From positions 103,242,355-103,306,354 of the forward strand of contig CM060953.1 in NCBI GenBank assembly GCA_030765055.1: a DNA stretch of 64,000 nucleotides, given 5' to 3'. The position numbers and the translations under genes are program-made. Positions 58,161 through 64,000 of this stretch are shown here, one piece after another. The stretch is from Mantis religiosa (taxonomy: Eukaryota; Arthropoda; Insecta; Mantodea; Mantidae). Under the pieces are notes generated by a model that did not search any database, was not told where the DNA came from, and saw nothing but the letters and a program-made list of their open reading frames with translations. Positions within the stretch are counted from its first letter, which is position 1. Each line of letters begins with the position of its first letter.

Positions 58161-59419
58161 CTGGCGGACGCACACTTGGTGCCACCCTTGAGCGAAGTCG
58201 AGGCAGGGACACGACCGACCTGGGAGGACATCGCACTAAGAAGCGCCACGTACAAATCGTACTGGGCCCAATGGAACGCATTAAGGATCAAAGAGGGCGT
58301 GCTGTTCCGGGTATGAGATTCACCTGATGGGAAGACGCAGAGAGAACGTTTGGTACTTTCCCGGAGTAAGGTCCCGGAGTTCTTAGAGGAGGTGCAGGCC
58401 GGTACTTCAGGAGGACACCTGGGAGCGAACCGAACGATCGATAAACTCCGACAATTCTATTACTGGGAGCTCCGAGCAGACGCTGAGAGATGGTGCCGTC
58501 AATGTCATATGTGCGCGGCGAGTCGCGGCCCCCAGACTAGGAGCCGGGGTCGCATGCAGCTGTACAACGTCGGAGCGCCATTCGAACGCATCGCTGTTGA
58601 CATAACTGGACTATTTTCAGTGTCCGACCCTGGCAATAAGTACCTATTGTGGACTACTTCACCAAGTAGCCGGAGGTGTATGCCATCCCATACCAGGAGG
58701 CGAATACAATTCCACATTGTCTCGTGGAACAGCTGTTGTGCCGTTTTGGGGTACCTTTAGAGCTCCATAGAGACCAGGGCACCAATTTTGAGTATAACCT
58801 GTTGAAGGAGGCACTGGAAAGACTTTGAATAAGACTCGCACAACACCCCTACATCCGCATTCGGACGGCATGGTGGAGAGGTACATCAAGACCATAGAAG
58901 AAATTCTGAGGAAGGTTGTGGCCAGCCATCAGCGAGACTGGGACGTCAAAGTGCCGCTGTACTTGCTGGCCTACCGCTCGTCAACACACGGCACCACTGG
59001 GATGACGCCAGCCAGCTTAATGTTCGGTTGAGATTTACGCCTCCCTTGTGACGTGGCCTTTGAGAGCCCCCCGGACGCAAAACAGCCAGCAACCGAATAT
59101 GTGGAGAATCTCGTGGATCATCTCCACGACATGCATGAAATAGCTCGTCAGAACATCCAGAAGGCGAGCGACCGCATGAAGAACCGATACGACAAGCAAG
59201 CCAACAGCCAAAGGTTCCAGCAAGGTGACCTGGTCCGGTTGTATCGCCCTACCCGGACCTAGGTTCGCTGCCTGAAACTTGAACAACCATGACAAGGACT
59301 GTACCGGGTGGTGAAGTGGATTAACCGCATCCAGAAGGTGCCCAGAGGAAAGATGTTGGTGATACACCTGGATCGTCTGGCCCGCTATGCTGGTGCTGTT
59401 TTGGACGACCAGCCTTGAG
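58161..59419 (+). pseudogene. Element B integrase, broken
   Basis: The zinc-binding domain is complete: QAGTSGGHLGANRTIDKL with AERWCRQCHMCAASR (element A has a stop at the corresponding point). The first catalytic Asp lies in RIAVDITGLFS. The second Asp region is frameshifted near 58760 (LHRDQGTNFEYN in another frame, with the serine replaced). The Glu lies in SDGMVERYIKTIEEILR. The C-terminal module has GDLVRLYRPTRT then a stop, and QGLYRVVKW. Not functional. Confidence 0.85.
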
Positions 59420-59429
59420 GAGGGAGCAG
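59417..59429 (+). promoter_or_regulatory. Polypurine tract of element B
   Basis: GAGGAGGGAGCAG directly before the 3' LTR, identical to the tract in element A. Confidence 0.75.
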
Positions 59430-59879
59430 TGTCACGAGCATTGTTGCGCCCGGGCTCACAAAGGAACAGATAGTGCGACTAAAAGCTTTTTTCTTTTTTT
59501 GTAATTTATGTCCTCCAACGTAAAGTCATATCGGGATAAAAGCTGCGAAACATAGCTGACTGGAAAGTTCAATTTCTTGTTTGTTATGGAACATTCCAGA
59601 AATGTCTAGAAATATGAATGATCGTATGAAAGGAAGCCGCGGTTAGTTGAGTGGACAGTCGTAAGGGCAGAGTGGTAATCGGAACTGTGTGTGTGTGTAC
59701 AGCTGTGTTTTGAAAGTGAATTCTTTTGTTTGTGGACGGCGACCTTGGAAGATTGTATTTGTGTATGTTACGTAATTCTACTACTGTAAGGGTTGACCAA
59801 AGTTTGTTTTTACGGAAATATAGAGCATTTTGAATTTCTGCAACTTGGACTTTTAATTCTATGAACCCACAAAGTTACA
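59430..59879 (+). repeat. 3' LTR of element B
   Basis: Starts TGTCACGAGCATTGTTGCG, matching the 5' LTR start, and ends AAAGTTACA. The TATA box of the 5' copy is altered here (CGTATGAAAG). At 450 bp it is longer than the 5' LTR, and it contains a block near 59489-59530 that looks like an insertion or is deleted from the other copy. Confidence 0.88.
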
Positions 59880-60125
59880 ATATTCTGGTTTTGTTATGCT
59901 GATTAATCTGTGAACCAAACTATGATGTTATAATGGATTAAATGGGTAATGTAATTGACAACATGTGTTGCTTTTGTGTATATTCCAAATTATAATCCTG
60001 TGTGTTCTTATGATTTTCAAATCCAGAAAAGGTAAACATCCATCCTGTCTCTACTTCAATGGTGAAAACTATAGATTTTTCTTGTAGGTTTAGCAACAAT
60101 CAGCAATTAAAATAATATTTAACTG
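59880..60125 (-). pseudogene. Penelope-like reverse transcriptase fragment, continuation of the copy at 47705
   Basis: On the minus strand NLQEKSIVFTIEVETG and, after decay, NLEYTQKQHMLSITL correspond to NLQDNHIQFTMEVERDN and the YRKPTHIDNYI region of the Penelope RT at 63720. Closer to element B the frame reads VHRLISITKPEYEQEYTHI, and its last part lies on the other side of element B at 48447 and below. Removing element B and one ATAT therefore restores a continuous frame across the site. The RT catalytic core is not present above 60125, so the copy is 5'-truncated. Confidence 0.8.
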
Positions 60126-60351
60126 AGTAACATACTTTTTTATGTTGCTGAGGAAGTGGATGACAGGAAGTGAATACAGAACAGTTTTAAATACTGGCTG
60201 TCTTTAAAAACATATGCTAGAAACATAAATGAGAAGAAACTTCTAGCACCTTATGTTTGAGTAGTAAAAATATGAGAAGCTTTCATACAAATAGTTTAAG
60301 TTAAAATTCAGTTATAAAAAGATTGAGTTTCTCTTCATGATTCTGTTACAG
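60126..60351. other. Intron-like sequence before the F-box exon
   Basis: AT-rich non-coding DNA ending in a pyrimidine-rich acceptor tract, TTCTGTTACAG. Confidence 0.5.
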
Positions 60352-60551
60352 ACAATAGAGAAGCTGCCAGATAAGGTGTTACTGCATATCTTTTCATACT
60401 TGTCTCATCGTGAAATAAGTATGATGGCACGAGTATGTAGAAAATGGAGAATGATAGCATATGACACAAGATTATGGAGGGATGTATCATTAAGGCCTGA
60501 AATTTCTGGTCTTCATGTGAATTCTCTGGAATTTCTTCTTGGACTAATTAG
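60352..60551 (+). CDS. Internal exon of an F-box protein gene
   Basis: A 200-bp exon with acceptor TTCTGTTACAG ending at 60351 and donor GTAAGT starting at 60552. It begins on a codon boundary and ends two bases into a codon. It encodes an F-box: LPDKVLLHIFSYLSHREI followed by MMARVCRKWRMIAYDTRLWR, with the expected Leu-Pro start, the V-C-R-x-W signature and the terminal Leu-Trp. F-box proteins bring substrates to SCF ubiquitin ligases through Skp1. The following residues (DVSLRPEISGLHVNSLEFL) suggest the leucine-rich-repeat F-box type, but no repeats are seen and the exact family member is not determined. The apparent upstream Met at 60337 lies in the intron. No other exon of this gene was identified in the window. 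It is the only well-supported host coding sequence. Confidence 0.88.
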
Positions 60552-61700
60552 GTAAGTTACTGTGTGATTACTCCTTTGATATTATGAGCATTTAATATCT
60601 GGTATTTGCTATTGATATTTTGACATAGCGAATAGAGCAAATGGTTTCACTGAGTTTGAGAAGTAGATTACACTTTCTTCTTAGAATCATTTAACTTCAC
60701 TTTTGACAACTCAGATGCAGAAATAATAAACAACACAGGCTTAACGATGCAGAGTTGAGAATTAACTCTGACTCTAAGAATGTAAGGAAAAGCCCTGTAT
60801 AAATTATCTATGTAACTCAAAGATTTGAACTTAATAATTCCAAAGCATGAGATGGCCTACTATTACACATGTCCAATATTCAATAGATAGGGGTAATATT
60901 CTGTTCAATATACATATTGAATTCAGTATAATTCAATTTAGTTAAAGTTTTTATCCATATTGTATTGTGTTTCAAATTATTTTCAATTGCAGTTTTTGAA
61001 AAATACTGCTCAGTCTATGGGCATTTCCTCCTGTAGGGAATGAACTGCATAGATGCTAAACAGCATTTATGAACAGACTGTATAGTGAAAGGCAGAGCTA
61101 GCTTGTTCGTTGTCAAGTAAAGAAAGCTACGGATAACTTGAAAGGCAACAGTCATGGACAAAGACGGACAATGATGGACTACATGGCTTTTGTGAAAGGA
61201 AGGAGTCAAACAGCAAATATTCACTAATGCTTAACTGTGCTGGATGTCAACAAACTCCTGCACAAAAGACTGTTTACAACCTGTTCCCTGGGTTAACCAT
61301 TGAAAGGGATTCTGCATGCAAGAATGTGAGTACTGGTTGTCCGTCAGCATCACAGTCTTTCAGAAACTTCACAATTTAGGTATGAAAAAGGTGTATATAC
61401 ATTAGGCTTCGTGGAACTTGATATAGGCCTAGAAGGAGAATATGGTTCAAATAATTTTCCCAATATTGGAAATGGAGAATGAAGATCAAGATTATTTTGA
61501 GAAACTGGTGACCAGTGATTAATCATGGTGCTGCTACCATACATCTGAGAAAAAAGTCCAATCCTTGCAATGGAAACATCCTGGGAGTCCTTGGACCAAG
61601 AAATTTTATGCTGGTCTGTCAGCTGGTAGCAGATGATTATTCTTAATTTATAAACATTTAAAGTATTAATAGGAGCTGTAGCTTTCCTGGCAGCGTGAGT
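60552..61700. other. Intron-like or intergenic sequence after the F-box exon
   Basis: No second exon was recognised. No ORF with similarity is present. Confidence 0.4.
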
Positions 61701-61832
61701 ATTCCAAGTTCTCTCAGGCTTCAAGCTAGGTGTAGATATGATGATGTACCAACATTTCGGGAGCATACATTGTTTCCGTAAAGTTGGTACATCACATCTA
61801 CACCTGGCTTGAAGCCCGAGAGAACTTGGAAT
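61701..61832. repeat. Imperfect inverted repeat (foldback)
   Basis: Arms 61701-61753 and 61783-61832 are inverted copies (ATTCCAAGTTCTCTCAGGCT against its complement at the right end) with a few differences and a 29-bp centre. It may be another head-to-head partial copy of a retroelement, but no hammerhead core or recognised peptide was found. Confidence 0.6.
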
Positions 61833-62360
61833 ATTTAAATTATTATTAAACTTTAATATCAAAATGTTAAATTGAAGAATAATTTGTAATCAAATTATAT
61901 AATGAGTTATTAATATAATTATAATTTTAATTCCATTAAACATCCATCATTGCATTGCATTATCCTTCTTTTTGGACACCTGTGGCATACTGCAAATGAA
62001 CAGGCTTCCACAAGAAACAACTGTTAACAGCAGGATGTGACTGACACATTTACACAACTTACAAGGAGAGCATTTGCATTAAAATGAACATATTTGCATG
62101 AAATTTTGGTTACAGGATATGATGTACCTACCTCTCCAAGTGCTGTGAGTGTTACTTTTCTGCAAAATCTGCAAATGTGCTCTAGATGTCATTGCTTAAG
62201 TTATTGTAGAAGCCATATATGATGTACATATCTTAAGTATAAATGCAAATAAGGACTTCCAATAAAATGCTCAAAGCAATATGTGACTACAAAATGCACA
62301 GTGAAGAAAAGTAAGTTTATCACATGTCATAAATGTGCATTCCATAATATCAGTGTTCAA
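61833..62360. other. Non-coding stretch without recognised genes
   Basis: AT-rich DNA up to the target duplication of the next insertion. Confidence 0.35.
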
Positions 62361-62431
62361 CATCTACAAACCAAAATTAGGTAAGTGAGTCAACCTTGTA
62401 TATACTTCTCTCCACTTACAAGTTTTTTTAT

Positions 62432-62471
62432 GAAGACTAGTTTCTGGGGACTTCTCCCCTATCGTCAGTTC
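62432..62471 (-). ncRNA. Hammerhead ribozyme, PLE family 2, left arm
   Basis: Minus strand: GAA, core CUGACGA, helix II GGGGA/UCCCC with a GAAG loop and an additional U-A pair, core GAAA, palindromic helix III ACUAGU, cleavage triplet GUC, helix I strand UUC. All conserved positions are intact. It overlaps the final codons DDRGEVPRN and the TAG stop of the reading frame. Confidence 0.88.
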
Positions 62472-62680
62472 TGTGGTTGACTGATGATGCATCCGGTGTC
62501 TGCATCTGGCTTGGTGTCGTGCTGCCATCTAATGTCCTGGTAAGTTTGATGACGTCATCTACCGCGGGAATTTCAAAATTCATCAAGAGGTCCTGTTTTT
62601 TCGTAATAATTTTTTTTTCCCAAATCTGTAGTTCCAGAGGTTTCTTTGCCTGTTTGATCACTTTTGTTCTGAGAATCACA
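62437..62680 (-). CDS. Penelope-like C-terminal fragment, left arm
   Basis: The minus-strand frame reads VIKQAKKPLELQIWEKKIIT and KQDLLMNFEIPAVDDVIKLT, then a Gly-Ser-Thr-rich linker, and ends TDDRGEVPRN with TAG at 62437-62439. The LQIWE block is the end of the GIY-YIG domain. The nuclease core and RT are absent. Same peptide as the right arm (62685-62926) and the copy at 47761. Confidence 0.75.
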
Positions 62681-62684
62681 ACAT

Positions 62685-62926
62685 AAAACAAGAAATAGAA
62701 CTGATCAAACAGGCAAAGAAACCTCTGGAACTACAGATTTGGGAAAACATATTTATTACGAAAAAACAGGACCTCTTGATGAATTTTCAAATTCCCGTGG
62801 TAGATGACGTCATCAAACTTACCAGGACATTAAATGGCAGCACGACACCAAGCCAGATGCAGACACTGGATGCATCATCAGTCAACCACAGAACTGACGA
62901 TAGGGGAGAAGTCCCCAGAAACTAGT
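62685..62926 (+). CDS. Penelope-like C-terminal fragment, right arm
   Basis: From within the NHNIKQEIELIKQAKKP region, the plus strand reads LELQIWENIFITKKQDLLMN and then a linker with TTPSQMQTLDASSVNHRTDD, ending RGEVPRN and the TAG stop (62924-62926 region), which lies inside helix III of the ribozyme. No start codon of its own is evident, so it is a remnant and not an independent gene. Confidence 0.7.
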
Positions 62927-62930
62927 CTTC
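62891..62930 (+). ncRNA. Hammerhead ribozyme, PLE family 2, right arm
   Basis: Plus strand: GAA, CUGACGA (62894-62900), helix II GGGGA-GAAG-UCCCC, GAAA (62918-62921), ACUAGU, cleavage after C at 62927, UUC (62928-62930). Identical in core to the left-arm ribozyme. Confidence 0.88.
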
Positions 62931-63047
62931 ATAAAAAACTTGTAAGTGGAGAAAAGTATATACAAGGTTGACTCACTTGCCTAATTTTAGTAAAAATGGC
63001 ACTCCACTTTCTGAAATACTTCTTTTTATTCTACATCTACAAACCAA

Positions 63048-63544
63048 CTAAGAATAATTTTATGGACACTTCTGAAGTTGTCTACAGGCTCACCAATATT
63101 ATAGCGACTGTTCCACGATATGTAACAAGCAATGGACCTTTTGCAGATATTATTTCAAATGACAGATAATGAACCTATCAAGCAATTTTGGCTGCATGTT
63201 AGTTTAGTATATGAAAGTCTGTTATTCTCTTGGCAATTGCTTTTTATTACCTGAATGAAGACCAAAGGTTGTGCACATTTTATTGTTTTAGGTGTAATGA
63301 TTTTTAAATCTACGTCATTTCCTCCAGAGGCTTTCAGTAGTATCTACTTGTTCAATCTTATGTCCAGACCAGAAATCACAAAGTACTAGTAACTTCGTGA
63401 ACAAATGTAGATTTAAAATTGACAGATAATGCCTTCAGATGGTCTTTCATAATTTTGCTCTCCACATTTGCATCTATGATGATATTTGGTGGTCACTGTT
63501 TTTCTATTTCCCTTAATAAAATTTCCATTTGCTTCTTCGAAGCA
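63048..63544. other. Non-coding stretch between two Penelope-like copies
   Basis: No domain was recognised. It continues the sequence interrupted by the foldback insertion. Confidence 0.35.
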
Positions 63545-64000
63545 TATATAGTTTCACCTATTTTAGCAGACCTATACATGAGCTATTTTGAAACACACAT
63601 AGTAAAGGCCTTCCCACAGATTTATAAATTTTGGCAGAGATATGTTGATGATGTTTTTGCTATCATTCCGGAAAAACTTAAAAGAAGATTCTCTAAAATT
63701 ACTAAACCTGCAAGATAATCACATCCAATTTACTATGGAAGTAGAAAGAGACAACACCCTACCCTTTTTGGACCTCAAGATAACTAGAAATCGTCATGGT
63801 GTAGATTTTGGAATATACAGAAAGCCCACACACATAGATAATTACATAAAGAAAAATGAATACAACCCAGTTTCACATCAACTAGCTGCCTTTAGAAGTC
63901 TAATTCACCGGCTATACAACATCCCACTGAGTAAGGATGAATTTTTGAAAGAACAACAACACATAAAAGACATAGCGGTATTAAATGGATTCAACCCAGC
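63545..64000 (+). pseudogene. Penelope-like reverse transcriptase, running off the window
   Basis: The plus-strand frame contains SPILADLYMSYFETHIVKAF and FWQRYVDDVFAIIPEKLKRR, with the catalytic YVDD typical of Penelope-like RT. After a frameshift near 63700 the next frame reads NLQDNHIQFTMEVERDNTLP, FLDLKITRNRHGVDFGIYRK, PTHIDNYIKK and SHQLAAFRSLIHRLYNIPLS, the classic downstream block, up to VLNGFNP at the window edge. The RT N-terminal part (fingers) is missing or unrecognisable. Its GIY-YIG domain would lie beyond 64000. Confidence 0.88.

Larger units (their letters stand above)
62375..63033. mobile_element. Complete foldback Penelope-like insertion with 14-bp target duplication, family 2
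   Basis: Exact 14-bp direct repeats CATCTACAAACCAA flank it (62361-62374 and 63034-63047). Two inverted copies of a Penelope 3' end meet head-to-head at about 62668-62672. Both arms encode the same C-terminal peptide and end with a hammerhead. The right arm continues past the ribozyme into a 3' tail (CCTAATTTTAGTAAAAATGG and CTTCTTTTTATT); the left arm stops at CCTAATTT immediately inside the duplication. The arms are nearly identical, suggesting a relatively recent insertion. It contains no RT. Confidence 0.9.

Noticed and set aside
61350..61862. 170-codon minus-strand ORF
   Set aside because: No recognisable domain; part of it comes from the inverted repeat at 61701-61832.
62470..62500. 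GACTGATGATGCATCC as a further hammerhead core on the left arm plus strand
   Set aside because: No GAAA box or helix II follows at the required distance; the true core is on the opposite strand at 62432-62471.

Overview
This is repeat-dense eukaryotic DNA, most likely from an insect. The mix of element families (Penelope-like, Gypsy, R1-like and Jockey-like LINEs, hAT, many tRNA-derived SINEs, very long pure microsatellites) would fit a large blattodean (cockroach or termite) genome, but that assignment is an inference from general familiarity, not proven here. The window contains a 1,000-N scaffold gap and no prokaryotic features. The only convincing host coding sequence is one 200-bp F-box exon at 60352-60551 with good splice sites. 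Nearly everything else recognisable is a transposable element or its wreckage.

Layout. 1-13.5 kb: AT-rich DNA with a 558-bp (TAA)n tract, several tRNA-derived SINEs, a minus-strand Jockey-like LINE (7.56-9.2 kb) and a transposase fossil (10.5-11.2 kb). 13.6-27 kb: a solo LTR with 4-bp target duplication, a DNA-transposon candidate with TIRs (16.47-17.56 kb), LINE remnants with a (GAA)n tail, a Jockey-like relic, a Gypsy gag fragment, and an R1-like relic. 27.3-32.9 kb: Gypsy element A, with both LTRs and gag-protease-RT-RNase H-integrase recognisable but broken. 32.9-36 kb: a hairpin-rich segment, a second Jockey-like LINE and a hAT transposase relic. 40-42.7 kb: Penelope-like terminal repeats carrying hammerhead ribozyme motifs, a hAT-type element with an 8-bp duplication, and a foldback Penelope insertion. 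43-45.6 kb: a second R1-like LINE. 47.7-60.1 kb: a four-level nest of insertions. 62.4-64 kb: a complete foldback Penelope insertion, then a Penelope RT domain running off the right edge.

The nest is unusually readable. A minus-strand Penelope-like element is split by Gypsy element B (48452-59879, duplication ATAT). Element B's gag is split by an R1-like LINE (49174-55386, 11-bp duplication) whose 3' tail is a nearly pure 1.36-kb (TTTA)n tract. The LINE is itself split by a foldback Penelope insertion (52264-52866).

The most interesting system is the Penelope-like (PLE) set. Three families each carry compact type I hammerhead ribozymes at their 3' ends. Several have the complete CUGANGA/GAAA core, a good helix II, a self-complementary helix III (ACAUGU or ACUAGU) and a paired helix I. 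In all three families the ribozyme lies inside the final codons of the element's open reading frame, and in one family the stop codon is part of helix III. Three insertions place two such ribozymes head-to-head on opposite strands; two of these have exact target-site duplications of 13 and 14 bp.
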